Source of the DNA: Rickettsiales bacterium
Lineage (GTDB): Bacteria > Pseudomonadota > Alphaproteobacteria > Rickettsiales > UBA1997
Assembly (NCBI GenBank): GCA_947441695.1
Contig: CANEUK010000018.1
Span: 1-12,341 of the forward strand
Direction of reading: 5' to 3'
DNA length: 12,341 nt
The notes beneath the pieces were generated by a model that saw only the letters and a program-made list of their open reading frames with translations, was not told where the DNA came from and did not search any database. Positions 1-7,258 of this stretch are shown here, piece by piece. The position numbers and the translations under genes are program-made. Within the stretch, counting starts at the first letter, position 1; each line of letters starts with the position of its first letter.

Positions 1-354
1 AGAACCTCAAAAGATCCAGTAAGTTTAGAATCTCCAGTTTCTGGTGATGACGAAGACAGCGTTCTTGGCGATTTTATCGAAGACAAAACTGCGGTTTTGC
101 CGTTTGATGCAGCTTCGCATTCTAAATTAAAAGAGGTTACCGCTCAAATGCTTTCTTCCCTAACTCCCCGAGAAGAAAGAGTTCTTAGAATGCGCTTTGG
201 TATTGGAATGGTGACGGATCACACTTTGGAAGAAGTAGGCAAACAATTTTCAGTTACGCGTGAAAGAATTAGACAAATCGAGGCAAAAGCTTTAAAAAAA
301 CTACAACATCCAAAAAGAGCAAAATTACTTAAAAGTTTTTTGAATGACGTCTAA
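1..354 (+). CDS. rpoD: RNA polymerase sigma factor RpoD, C-terminal part (5' truncated by window)
   Basis: This is the C-terminus of the primary (sigma-70) factor, which directs core RNA polymerase to housekeeping promoters. The frame is open from base 1, so only the last 117 residues are visible and the start lies outside the window. Residues 6-30 match the end of region 3 (PVSLE...DEDS.LGDFIED). Residues 43-114 are region 4: SSLTPREERVLRMRFGI, then a helix-turn-helix (TLEEVGKQF-SVTRERIRQIEAKALKKL, about residues 75-101) that reads the -35 element. It ends with the usual LKSFL tail and TAA at 352-354. The TTG at 97 is internal to the protein and not a real start. The next gene is on the opposite strand and converges on it after 85 bases. 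The family assignment is very secure. Confidence 0.96.
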   Translation, partial: RTSKDPVSLESPVSGDDEDSVLGDFIEDKTAVLPFDAASHSKLKEVTAQMLSSLTPREERVLRMRFGIGMVTDHTLEEVGKQFSVTRERIRQIEAKALKKLQHPKRAKLLKSFLNDV

Positions 355-373
355 AAAAACCAAACTTTTTTTC

Positions 374-407
374 GCCAAATCAAATTCGACTTTTGAAAGA
401 ATTTGGC
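374..407. terminator. Hairpin between convergent rpoD and yciB, possible weak terminator
   Basis: A 7-bp inverted repeat, GCCAAAT at 374-380 and ATTTGGC at 401-407, encloses a further 5-bp TCAAA/TTTGA pairing. It sits between two convergent genes, where a bidirectional stop would be expected. Neither side has a proper U-tract directly after the stem, so this is only a plausible termination structure. A second small hairpin at 440-454, TCAAGC/GTTTGA, overlaps the last codons of yciB and is followed by AATTTT on the plus strand. It is an alternative rpoD terminator. Confidence 0.35.
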
Positions 408-439
408 TATAAATTGAAAAATTAAGGGTCGCTTAAAAC

Positions 440-1021
440 TCAAGCTTCGTTTGAATTTTGGTAATTTTTAACCTGCTTAAAAATAAAAGGAGCTTGAGAG
501 AAGGTAAAAATTAACGAAATTGGCATCATGCCAAAAACCTTAAACTTCACCCAAAAATCAGTAGAAAATCCACGCCAAATTATTTCATTTAATATAGCTA
601 AAAACAGAAAAAAAAACGCCCAACGCAATGAGAGAGTAAGCCACGCAACATTGCTCATTTTAAGTTGTTCGCCCAGCAAATAAGATAAAAAAGGCTTTTT
701 GACGAAAAATCCGTAAAACAAAATTATCGCAAAAATCAAATTGATAATTGTTGGCTTAATTTTGATAAAAGTTTCGTCGTGCAAAAAAATCGTTAAACCT
801 CCAAAAACAGCCAAAATAAACCCCGAAAACAAAGTTACTTTCGAAATTTTTTTATTTAAAAAATAAGAAAAGACCAACGAAAAAACTGTAGCTATAATCA
901 TAAAAATAGTTGCCACAGCCAACGGATTGTTGCTTTTAACAAATTTATAACAAATAAAAAAAACAATTAACGGCAAGTAATCGCAAAGAAATTTAACCGT
1001 CGAGTCGTGAGATTTTTTCAT
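440..1021 (-). CDS. yciB: Inner-membrane septation protein A family (YciB/IspZ)
   Basis: This 193-residue polytopic inner-membrane protein belongs to the YciB/IspZ family. Members are linked to cell-envelope synthesis and normal septation in Gram-negative bacteria, and the biochemical activity is unclear. Family signatures are visible: DYLPLIVFFICYKF (residues 14-27), FGGLTIFLHDETFIKIKPTIIN (73-94), an FFVKKPFLSYLLGEQL segment (105-120), LSLRWAFFFLFLAILNEIIWR (130-150) and WVKFKVFG (157-164). Hydrophobic stretches suggest about five or six membrane segments, and the length is normal for the family. The start ATG overlaps the stop of the upstream FKBP-like gene by four bases (ATGA at 1018-1021). 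It is therefore probably translated by coupling as the last gene of the rnhB-tsaC-FKBP-yciB block. Confidence 0.93.
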   Translation of the reverse strand: MKKSHDSTVKFLCDYLPLIVFFICYKFVKSNNPLAVATIFMIIATVFSLVFSYFLNKKISKVTLFSGFILAVFGGLTIFLHDETFIKIKPTIINLIFAIILFYGFFVKKPFLSYLLGEQLKMSNVAWLTLSLRWAFFFLFLAILNEIIWRGFSTDFWVKFKVFGMMPISLIFTFSQAPFIFKQVKNYQNSNEA

Positions 1022-1638
1022 TTTTCTGAGTTTTGGTTTTCAATTGATTTCTCTGTGCAATAAATTCCCGAAGTGCCATCATCTTTTTTTAATGCCAAGA
1101 TTGTAATCTGAATTTTTAGGTCAGAATTGCTGAAATTTAAGAGGTTTATTAGCTTTTGGTCATCAGATTTAAAATATCTTGGAATCTTGATAATCCTAAT
1201 TCCATTTAGTTTTGCTCCAACAATATTTTGTTCAATTAAAACATTCTTTTTGCTACCAACAACTAAAGAATTTTTTTCAACAAATTCAAGCTGTTTGCCG
1301 CTTAAGTCGTAAATTCCATAAGAAATTTCAACCCCATCACCGCAAGAAATTTCTTCTTGCGAAGTGCCAATTTCTAAATCTTCTTTAACTATAATTTCAG
1401 AATTGCTTGATGCGGCTTGCAGCCTTTGAGCCTCAAAATCTTTGGCCGCTTTAATATTAGTTGCGATAAATTTTCCCTTTTCTTGCATTTCGTTAAAATT
1501 TTTCTTAACCGCTTCTGCGGAAAGTCGATTACCAAGCGAGTCAGGATTTTCTTTGTTAGAAAATAAACCAAAATAGATTACCAAAATAATTCCCGGATAT
1601 TTAATCAAAGGGTTGCGCAGTAATTCAAAAACTTTCAT
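1018..1638 (-). CDS. Membrane-anchored protein with FKBP-like domain, function unknown
   Basis: I do not recognise this 206-residue protein as a named gene. It has a short basic N-terminus and one hydrophobic segment at about residues 14-27 (YPGIILVIYFGLF). A charged, probably helical stretch follows (about 38-90). Residues 98-184 have the rhythm of an FKBP-type peptidyl-prolyl isomerase domain: GDGVEISYGIYDLSGKQLEF, VVGSKKNVLIEQNIVGAKLNGIRIIKIPRYF, and a closing strand DLKIQITILAL. This resembles the FKBP pattern of GD.V.v.Y.g.l.dG, ...lG...i.e.aivGmk.g..R.i.iP and a final beta strand. Several aromatic residues lining the FKBP active site are not obvious, so it may be a binding or chaperone domain without isomerase activity. 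The topology suggests the domain lies in the periplasm. Its start overlaps the tsaC stop by 14 bases, and it ends with an ATGA overlap into yciB. The FKBP link is an inference from pattern only. Confidence 0.8.
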   Translation of the reverse strand: MKVFELLRNPLIKYPGIILVIYFGLFSNKENPDSLGNRLSAEAVKKNFNEMQEKGKFIATNIKAAKDFEAQRLQAASSNSEIIVKEDLEIGTSQEEISCGDGVEISYGIYDLSGKQLEFVEKNSLVVGSKKNVLIEQNIVGAKLNGIRIIKIPRYFKSDDQKLINLLNFSNSDLKIQITILALKKDDGTSGIYCTEKSIENQNSEK

Positions 1639-2272
1639 GAAAATTTAAAATGGTTGATTCTTTAATGGCGCCGTGACGCAAAATGTTTATTTTTTGATTA
1701 AAAATTTTAACAACAGTTGAGGCTTCAGAATTTTTTAAATCAGAATTCTCACCTTCAACCAACAAAGCAACAAGACTAGATTTGGCAAAATATTTTTTAA
1801 CTTCTTGCGAGCTATTTGCGGGCTTGTCGCCAGATAAATTAGCACTAGTTACCGCTAAAATTCCATCAAATTTTTCTAACAAAGTTTGAATAAAATTATT
1901 TTCAACAATTCTAAATCCCAAAAATTCATCACTATTTTGATTGAGATTTTTTGCTAGCTTTTTAACGGCTTCAGCCTTGGTTTTTAGAACCAAAGTAAGC
2001 TTTCCTGGTAAAAATTTTTCAGCAATTTTTTGCGCCACATCGTCAAAATAAAATATTTCTTTTGCCAAGCGCAAATCTTTTAAAAAAATTGCTATAGGTT
2101 TTTTTGTGTCGCGTTTTTTAACTTTATACAAATCTTCTACAGCCTTAAAATTACTAGCGTCAACCGCAATTCCATAAACTGTGTCAGTAGCAAAAGAAAT
2201 TGCTTTTCCTAAGTGTAAAAATTTACAAGCTATTTCAACCGCGTCAGATTGCGATTCTTTAATTACCAGCAT
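1625..2272 (-). CDS. tsaC: Threonylcarbamoyl-AMP synthase (Sua5/YrdC/TsaC family)
   Basis: This enzyme makes threonylcarbamoyl-AMP from threonine, bicarbonate and ATP. The Tsa complex then uses it to form t6A at position 37 of ANN-decoding tRNAs in the cytoplasm. The 215-residue protein is a complete YrdC domain: FATDTVYGIA (residues 27-36), YKVKKRDTKKPIAIFL (49-64, the basic K..KR....KP signature), LPGKLTLVL (88-96), VTSANLSGDKPA (141-152) and the closing STVVKI...ILRHGAI (185-203). It stops there and lacks the extra C-terminal Sua5 domain, so TsaC fits better than long Sua5. There is no clear Shine-Dalgarno; the ATG lies 14 bases inside the 3' end of rnhB, suggesting translational coupling. 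It overlaps the downstream FKBP-like gene by another 14 bases. Confidence 0.94.
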   Translation of the reverse strand: MLVIKESQSDAVEIACKFLHLGKAISFATDTVYGIAVDASNFKAVEDLYKVKKRDTKKPIAIFLKDLRLAKEIFYFDDVAQKIAEKFLPGKLTLVLKTKAEAVKKLAKNLNQNSDEFLGFRIVENNFIQTLLEKFDGILAVTSANLSGDKPANSSQEVKKYFAKSSLVALLVEGENSDLKNSEASTVVKIFNQKINILRHGAIKESTILNFHESF

Positions 2273-2888
2273 GAAGTATTGATTTTATTGGTTCAAAAGA
2301 TTTTCGATGTATTTGACAAACGCCAAATTCGCGAATTTTTTCCAAATGAAATTTGGTGCCATATCCAGCATTTTTATCAAAACCGAATTGCGAATATTTA
2401 TCGTGAAATTGTTTGATAATTTCATCGCGCGTTTCTTTGGCAACAATTGAAGCCGCAGCAATTGAAAGGCTTTTTTGATCGCCTTTTACAACTGAAATAA
2501 TATCAGAAATTTTATCTTGTTTTAAAAAAGGAATAAAATTTCCGTCCACCAAAACTACCTGAACAAAAACCTGATATTTTTTTTGCAAATCTTCTAACGC
2601 CAAATGCATTGCCAATTTGCTTGCTTGAAGAATGTTAATTTTGTCGATTATTTCTTCTCCAACTACTCCAACACCAAACTTTGCCTTATTTTTTAGTTCA
2701 AAAAAAATTTTTTGACGCTTGATTTTTGTTAGCTTTTTTGAGTCGTTAATTCCATCTGGAAAGTTGTTGCGATCTAAAATCACGCAAGCAGCTACAACTG
2801 GTCCAGCCAACGAACCTCGACCTGCTTCATCAATTCCTGCGATTAATAAATTTGAATAATTATTTTCAATGAAAAAGTTTGGTTGCAT
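2259..2888 (-). CDS. rnhB: Ribonuclease HII
   Basis: RNase HII cuts RNA embedded in or hybridised to DNA, removing misincorporated ribonucleotides and helping clear primers. The 209-residue product is full length for the family. It shows the diagnostic N-terminal LIAGIDEAGRGSLAGPVVAA motif (residues 15-34; metal-binding D20 and E21, and the GRG loop that senses the RNA-DNA junction). It also shows NDSKKLT (48-54), VLVDGN (112-117, acidic D115), KGDQKSLSIAAASIVAKETRD (135-155) and the C-terminal GYGT..H (175-181) plus HRKSFEPI (194-201). It is the first gene of a four-gene minus-strand block with overlapping junctions. It is divergent from the DsbA-like gene across a 94-base AT-rich spacer (2889-2982) that probably carries promoters for both directions, although I cannot pick out convincing -35/-10 boxes. 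Confidence 0.96.
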   Translation of the reverse strand: MQPNFFIENNYSNLLIAGIDEAGRGSLAGPVVAACVILDRNNFPDGINDSKKLTKIKRQKIFFELKNKAKFGVGVVGEEIIDKINILQASKLAMHLALEDLQKKYQVFVQVVLVDGNFIPFLKQDKISDIISVVKGDQKSLSIAAASIVAKETRDEIIKQFHDKYSQFGFDKNAGYGTKFHLEKIREFGVCQIHRKSFEPIKSILHAGN

Positions 2889-2982
2889 TTCAATTAAAGA
2901 TTATTTTAAGTTGGCTTTTTATTAAGCTGCCTTTTTTTCGAGCAATTCTTCTTTTTTTAAAAAAAATCCATTTTATTTCCTT

Positions 2983-3828
2983 ATGTCATTTATCAAACAA
3001 AACTTGGGCAACAAGCCTTCTCTTTTAAAAATAATCTCAATTTTAATCGTAATTTCTTTAATCGTTATCGCTGCTTATTCTTTTTTGAAAAAGAAAGAAG
3101 CTGGAAGTTTAAAAGAAGAATCAAGCCAAGAAGTCAAAAGTAGCGGCCTAGATCAAGGAAAAGAAATTAAAACCGTTGGAGATGTTGAAGAAGTTGTTGC
3201 AAAGTGGATTGAAGCTAATCCTCAAGCCATTATTCAATCAGTTGCCAACATGCAAAAAAAAGCTATGGAAGAGCAAATGAAAGATGCTCAAAAAAACATT
3301 GGGGTTAAAAAAAATGAGTTATTCGATAAAAAATCGCCTTCTTTTAGCCCATCAAACTACGACGTAACAATTGTTGAGTTTTTTGATTATGCCTGCGGCT
3401 ATTGCAAAAAAGCCGAATCCACCGTTGAAGAACTACTAAAAGAAGACAAAAAAATTAGAATTATTTACAAAGAATTCCCAATTCTTGGCGCGCCTTCAGT
3501 GGAAATGTCGAGCGTTGCTTTAGCGGTTCACAATTTAGATCCAAAATCTTATCAAAAATTTCACCAAGCTTTGATGAAATCTAACGAAAGAGGCAAAGAT
3601 GCGGCACTAAAAATTGCCGAATCAGTTGGAATTAACATTGAAAAGCTAACAAAAATTCTAAAAGATGACCAAGAAAAAATTAACAAACAACTTCAAGAAA
3701 ACTTGGCTCTTGGAGGTTCAATTGGAATTAACGGAACTCCTGGATTTGTGATTGAAGAAGAATTAATTCCAGGCGCGCTTGAACTTTCGGCAATGAAAGA
3801 AAAAGTTGCTAAAGCTCGCAAAAAGTAA
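2983..3828 (+). CDS. Membrane-anchored DsbA/ScsC-like thiol-disulfide oxidoreductase
   Basis: This is a periplasmic thioredoxin-fold protein that makes or shuffles disulfides. The 281-residue product has a short basic N-terminus, one hydrophobic anchor (about residues 15-34) and a low-complexity linker. A segment at about 65-107 (VEEVVAKWIEANPQAIIQSVANMQ...) resembles the N-terminal oligomerisation region of ScsC-type proteins. The DsbA-like domain is at 127-280: VEFFDYACGYC with active-site C138-G-Y-C141, and a cis-proline loop GTPGF with P253. The CGYC dipeptide matches DsbC, and together with the ScsC-like N-domain it hints at isomerase rather than pure oxidase activity. Coxiella Com1 and Wolbachia DsbA proteins are known relatives in intracellular bacteria. 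There is no good Shine-Dalgarno before the ATG. A strong terminator follows 14 bases after the stop. No DsbB or DsbD partner is present in the window. Confidence 0.88.
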   Translation: MSFIKQNLGNKPSLLKIISILIVISLIVIAAYSFLKKKEAGSLKEESSQEVKSSGLDQGKEIKTVGDVEEVVAKWIEANPQAIIQSVANMQKKAMEEQMKDAQKNIGVKKNELFDKKSPSFSPSNYDVTIVEFFDYACGYCKKAESTVEELLKEDKKIRIIYKEFPILGAPSVEMSSVALAVHNLDPKSYQKFHQALMKSNERGKDAALKIAESVGINIEKLTKILKDDQEKINKQLQENLALGGSIGINGTPGFVIEEELIPGALELSAMKEKVAKARKK

Positions 3829-3842
3829 AATCAAAAAATTCT

Positions 3843-3877
3843 AGCCCCTCATTCTTCAAAAAATGAGGGGCTTTTTT
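3843..3877 (+). terminator. Strong intrinsic terminator after the DsbA-like gene, overlapping the next gene's ribosome binding site
   Basis: A perfect 10-bp stem, AGCCCCTCAT at 3843-3852 with ATGAGGGGCT at 3863-3872, has a 10-base loop and is followed by an uninterrupted T-run through 3877. This is the most GC-rich hairpin in the window and a textbook rho-independent terminator. The 3' arm contains GAGGGG (3865-3870), which is also a credible Shine-Dalgarno for the ATG at 3878 seven bases later. Read-through RNA would therefore fold with that site sequestered. Confidence 0.9.
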
Positions 3878-5188
3878 ATGAGCAAAATTATCGAACTCTC
3901 AAACTCAAAATCTCTTAATTTCAACGAACTTTCACTTGAACAATCTCAAGTAATTACGGCTTTCGAAGCTGGCAAAAACATTTTTGTCACTGGCGGCGCT
4001 GGTAGCGGCAAATCTTATCTTTTAAACCTTCTCAAAAGAAATTACGGTCAATATGGTCTAGAAATCACCGCCAGCACCGGAATTGCTGCGGTAAATATTG
4101 GTGGCTCAACTATTCATGCTTGGTCGGGCATTGGTTTAGCAAATTTGCCAATTGACCAAATTATAGAAAATATTTTTAGTGCCAAAGCAGTTCGCGTTAG
4201 GCGTCGCATCAAGCAAGCAAGAGCTTTGGCGATTGATGAAATATCGATGATTTCGGCAGAGGTTTTCGAAATTTTAAACCAAGTTTTTCAGCGCGTGCGT
4301 CAAAATAATTTGCCAATGGGCGGCATTCAAATTTTGCTTTTTGGTGATTTTTTGCAACTTCCGCCAGTTAATCGCGGTAATAATAATTTTAACTTTTGCT
4401 TTGAATCAGAAGCTTGGAAAAAACTTAATTTACACAATTTTGTTTTGGAAAAAATCTTTCGCCAATCCGACCAAAAATTTGTTAAAATTTTAAATAATTT
4501 GCGCTTCAACAAGCTTGATTCAAGTGATCGCGAAGCTTTAAGTTCAAGAATAGGCGCCATTGATAAAAATTTGGCAATCAAACCAACAATTCTAACTACT
4601 CACAACGCCAAAGTTGAAAAAATCAATCACGAAGAATTAAAAAAAATTCCTCGCCAAGAAATTTCTAGCGAAGCCAAATATTTTGGCGACCCCTACAAAA
4701 TCGAATTTTTGCAAAAAAACTGTCTCGCGCCTCAATTCTTAAAATTAAAAGTTGGCGCGCAAGTAATGATGATAAAAAACACCTATCAAAAAGAAGGAAT
4801 AATCAACGGTTCGCTTGGAATTATTCGCAGTTTTAGCCCAAAAAAATCTTATCCGTTGGTTGAATTTGCCAATGGAAAAATTCTTACAATTGCGCCCGAA
4901 GATTGGCTAATTGAAAGATATGACGAAGAAAAAAAAGCTATTTTGGTTGAGGCTGGAGTTTCGCAAGTTCCGCTAGTTTTAGCTTGGGCAATTACAATTC
5001 ATAAGGCGCAAGGTTTAACTCTTGACAAGATTTCTTGCGATTTATCTGATGTTTTTAGCCCCGGACAAGCTTATGTGGCGCTATCGCGAGCAAAATCACT
5101 TGAAGGTGTTTTTATTGAATCGATCAATTTTGAACGCATTACTTGCGATGAAAATGCGATTGGTTTTTACAAAAATATTTTGCGATGA
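3878..5188 (+). CDS. PIF1-like superfamily 1 DNA helicase / AAA ATPase
   Basis: This is a 436-residue SF1B helicase of the PIF1/RecD-like group, expected to unwind DNA 5'-3' with ATP. Motifs appear in order: Walker A GGAGSGKS (39-46), motif Ia TASTGIAA (64-71), Walker B AIDEISM (118-124), motif III GDFLQLPPV (156-164, typical of PIF1), FRQ (194-196), VGAQVMMIKN (292-301), motif V AITIHKAQGLTLD (371-383) and motif VI YVALSRAKSLEGV (399-411, arginine R404). There is no large extra domain, so it is a minimal bacterial PIF1. I chose ATG 3878 because the frame's earlier ATG at 3863 lies inside the terminator stem, and MSKIIELSN gives a normal lead into the helicase core. Its stop overlaps the start of the transporter gene (ATGA at 5185). 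Its cellular role (replication, recombination or G-quadruplex removal) cannot be told from here. Confidence 0.9.
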   Translation: MSKIIELSNSKSLNFNELSLEQSQVITAFEAGKNIFVTGGAGSGKSYLLNLLKRNYGQYGLEITASTGIAAVNIGGSTIHAWSGIGLANLPIDQIIENIFSAKAVRVRRRIKQARALAIDEISMISAEVFEILNQVFQRVRQNNLPMGGIQILLFGDFLQLPPVNRGNNNFNFCFESEAWKKLNLHNFVLEKIFRQSDQKFVKILNNLRFNKLDSSDREALSSRIGAIDKNLAIKPTILTTHNAKVEKINHEELKKIPRQEISSEAKYFGDPYKIEFLQKNCLAPQFLKLKVGAQVMMIKNTYQKEGIINGSLGIIRSFSPKKSYPLVEFANGKILTIAPEDWLIERYDEEKKAILVEAGVSQVPLVLAWAITIHKAQGLTLDKISCDLSDVFSPGQAYVALSRAKSLEGVFIESINFERITCDENAIGFYKNILR

Positions 5189-6072
5189 AGACGCCATTTT
5201 TTAAAAATATTTCGAAAAACTACAAAGCAATTTTTTACATCATTATTGCGTGTTTTTTTGGCTCAATTTTGGTTTCGCTAGTTCGCTTTTTATCTCAAGA
5301 ATTTCATGTTTTTTTTATTGTGATGATGCGCAATCTCTTTGCGTTTTTAATGTTTGCGCCACAAATTTTTAAAAATCACAAAGCAATTTTAAAAACCACC
5401 AAACCTCATTTACATATTTTTCGAGGCATTAACGGAGCTTTTTCAATGTTGGTGTGGTTTCACGTAATAACGGTTTTACCTTTATCTGAAGCGGTTTCTC
5501 TTAGTTTTATTACGCCAATTTTAACCACAATTGCGGCAATTTTTTTGTTCAAAGAAAAAGCTCAAGCCAAAACTTTAGTTGGCGGATTTCTTGGTTTTTT
5601 GGGTATTTTGATAATTTTGCGCCCCGGATTTAAAGAGTTTAATCCAGCTTATTTTTACTCTTTTGCTTCGATGATTTCTTGGGCAATTTCAAATCTTACA
5701 ATCAAAGTGATGACCAAAACCGAAAAGCCCAAAACCATTGCGGCTTATATGGCTTTGATGATTTTTATTTTTTCAATTCCTTTTGCTATTACACATTTTA
5801 AACCAATAAATTTTGAAAATTTTTTAGCATTTTTTGCGCTTGGATTAGTTTCGAATTTAACCGTAATTTTTATGGCAAAATCTTATGCCAAAGCCGATTT
5901 ATCAATAGTTCAACCTTTTGACTTCACGCGCTTAATTTTTATTTCAATTATCTCTTATTTTGTCTTTGACGAAGTGATTGATTTTTGGGTAATTATTGGC
6001 TCGTTGGTGATTTTATGCGGCGTGATTATTGTGCTGCCAAAAAAACAAATACCAAATCAAGCCAATGATTAA
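5185..6072 (+). CDS. EamA-family (DMT superfamily) transporter
   Basis: This is a 295-residue inner-membrane transporter with about ten hydrophobic segments, arranged as two five-helix EamA repeats (roughly residues 14-147 and 154-285). Seen signatures include the conserved end of repeat 1, AVSLSFITPILTTIAAIFLFKEKAQAKTLVGGFLGFLGILIILRPG (103-148), and the matching FDEVIDFWVIIGSLVILCGVIIV (261-283) in repeat 2. The C-terminus is short and cytoplasmic (KKQIPNQAND). EamA proteins export or import metabolites such as amino acids, nucleobases or S-adenosylmethionine, but the substrate cannot be read from sequence. The Rickettsia SAM transporter belongs to the same broad family, and this protein does not look close enough for me to assign that role. 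It overlaps the helicase gene by 4 bases and hemA by 8 bases, so co-translation is likely. Confidence 0.9.
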   Translation: MKTPFFKNISKNYKAIFYIIIACFFGSILVSLVRFLSQEFHVFFIVMMRNLFAFLMFAPQIFKNHKAILKTTKPHLHIFRGINGAFSMLVWFHVITVLPLSEAVSLSFITPILTTIAAIFLFKEKAQAKTLVGGFLGFLGILIILRPGFKEFNPAYFYSFASMISWAISNLTIKVMTKTEKPKTIAAYMALMIFIFSIPFAITHFKPINFENFLAFFALGLVSNLTVIFMAKSYAKADLSIVQPFDFTRLIFISIISYFVFDEVIDFWVIIGSLVILCGVIIVLPKKQIPNQAND

Positions 6073-7258
6073 TTATTTCAAATCTTCAATTGCCAATCTT
6101 CGCGCTCAAAATTGCTATCGCGAATTTTTAAATATTTCGCGCATTCGCGGACAATTTCCTTACGCCATCAACAATTTAAACGGTCAAAAAATTGTGGTTT
6201 GGTGTTCAAACGATTATTTAGCAATGGGACAAAGCGAAGCGGCAATTGCTGCCGCAACTAAGGCTTTGCAACTTCACGGAGTTGGCGCAGGCGGAACTAG
6301 AAATATTTCTGGAACCAACGGCGAAGTGGTAAAATTAGAAAAAGAACTAACCGAACTTCACGAAGCCGAAGCCTCTCTAACATTCACTTCGGGCTATGTT
6401 GCAAACGATGCAACCATTCAAACTTTAGCAAAAATAATTCCTGATTTAATGATTTTTTCTGATGCAAAAAATCATGCTTCAATCATTTCGGGCGTTAGAA
6501 ATAGTCGAGCTAAAAAAGAGATTTTTCGCCACAACGACATGATGCATCTGCAAGAATTGCTGGAAAAATATTCTTCGTCTCAAGCCAAATTAATCATTGC
6601 CGAATCAGTCTATTCAATGGATGGCGACTTTGGCAAAATTGCCGAAATTGTTAATTTGGCAGAAAAATATAGCGCACTAACTTTTATTGACGAAGTTCAC
6701 GCGGTTGGTCTTTATGGAAAAAAAGGCGCCGGACTTTGCGAAGAATTGGGTTTGGCACAAAAAATTGACATCATTCAAGGAACTTTTGCCAAGGCTTTTG
6801 GCACAATTGGCGGCTACATTGTTGCAAAAGCTGAAATTATCGATGCCATTCGAAGTTTTGCCTCGGGATTTATTTTTAGCACCGCTATTTCGCCAGCAAA
6901 CGCCGCAGCAACCATTGCAAACATTTCTTATCTTAAAACCAGCCAAAAAGAACGCTTAAAAATGAAAGAAAATGTAGCAAAAATCAAAGCCAAGCTACAA
7001 AAAAACGGGGTTAAAATTTTTGAAAATAATTCACACATTATTTCGGTTTTAGTTGGTGATTCAGTCAAAGCCAAAGCCATTTCTCAACATCTTTTACAGA
7101 AATTTAACATTTACTTGCAAAACATTAATTATCCAACCGTTGCCAAAGGCGACGCACGTTTGCGCATTACAACCACGCACTTACACGATGATGAAATGAT
7201 TGAAAATTTAGTGGCGGGTCTTGTTGATGCCAATTTATGTTTTGGCTTATCTTTTTGA
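6065..7258 (+). CDS. hemA: 5-aminolevulinate synthase
   Basis: This PLP enzyme condenses glycine and succinyl-CoA to 5-aminolevulinate, the first haem precursor in the alphaproteobacterial C4 route. The 397-residue product shows the ALAS signature: VVWCSNDYLAMGQ (44-56), GVGAGGTRNISGTN (72-85), FTSGYVANDATI (107-118), FSDAKNHASIISG (131-143), FIDEVHAVGLYG (207-218; D209 contacts the PLP nitrogen) and QGTFAKAFGTIGGY (238-251; K243 binds PLP). The C-terminal INYPTVAKGDARLRITTTHLHDD (354-376) separates ALAS from the sister enzyme BioF. I set the start at ATG 6065, giving MINYFK and an 8-base overlap with the transporter. The in-frame ATG at 6029 would overlap that gene by 44 bases and add an unconserved Cys-rich leader. 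The 3' end overlaps convergent tadA by 12 bases. Confidence 0.95.
   Translation: MINYFKSSIANLRAQNCYREFLNISRIRGQFPYAINNLNGQKIVVWCSNDYLAMGQSEAAIAAATKALQLHGVGAGGTRNISGTNGEVVKLEKELTELHEAEASLTFTSGYVANDATIQTLAKIIPDLMIFSDAKNHASIISGVRNSRAKKEIFRHNDMMHLQELLEKYSSSQAKLIIAESVYSMDGDFGKIAEIVNLAEKYSALTFIDEVHAVGLYGKKGAGLCEELGLAQKIDIIQGTFAKAFGTIGGYIVAKAEIIDAIRSFASGFIFSTAISPANAAATIANISYLKTSQKERLKMKENVAKIKAKLQKNGVKIFENNSHIISVLVGDSVKAKAISQHLLQKFNIYLQNINYPTVAKGDARLRITTTHLHDDEMIENLVAGLVDANLCFGLSF

Noticed and set aside
3863..3877. Upstream in-frame ATG for the PIF1-like helicase
   Set aside because: It lies inside the 3' arm of the terminator stem and adds only MRGFF; ATG 3878 has a properly spaced GAGGGG.
6029..6064. 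Upstream in-frame ATG for hemA
   Set aside because: It would overlap the transporter gene by 44 bases and add MCCQKNKYQIKP, which is simply the transporter's C-terminus read in another frame.
5185..6072. Rickettsial S-adenosylmethionine transporter
   Set aside because: It shares the EamA fold, but the sequence as I recall it for the Rickettsia protein does not match closely enough to assign the substrate.
6677..6959. Frames open on both strands inside hemA
   Set aside because: They are overprints of the strongly conserved ALAS gene with no recognisable protein features or ribosome site.
6065..7258. 8-amino-7-oxononanoate synthase (bioF), given bioB nearby
   Set aside because: The C-terminal INYPTV..G..RLRIT..H.HDD and the VWCSNDYLAMGQ opening are ALAS features; BioF proteins have a different segment there.
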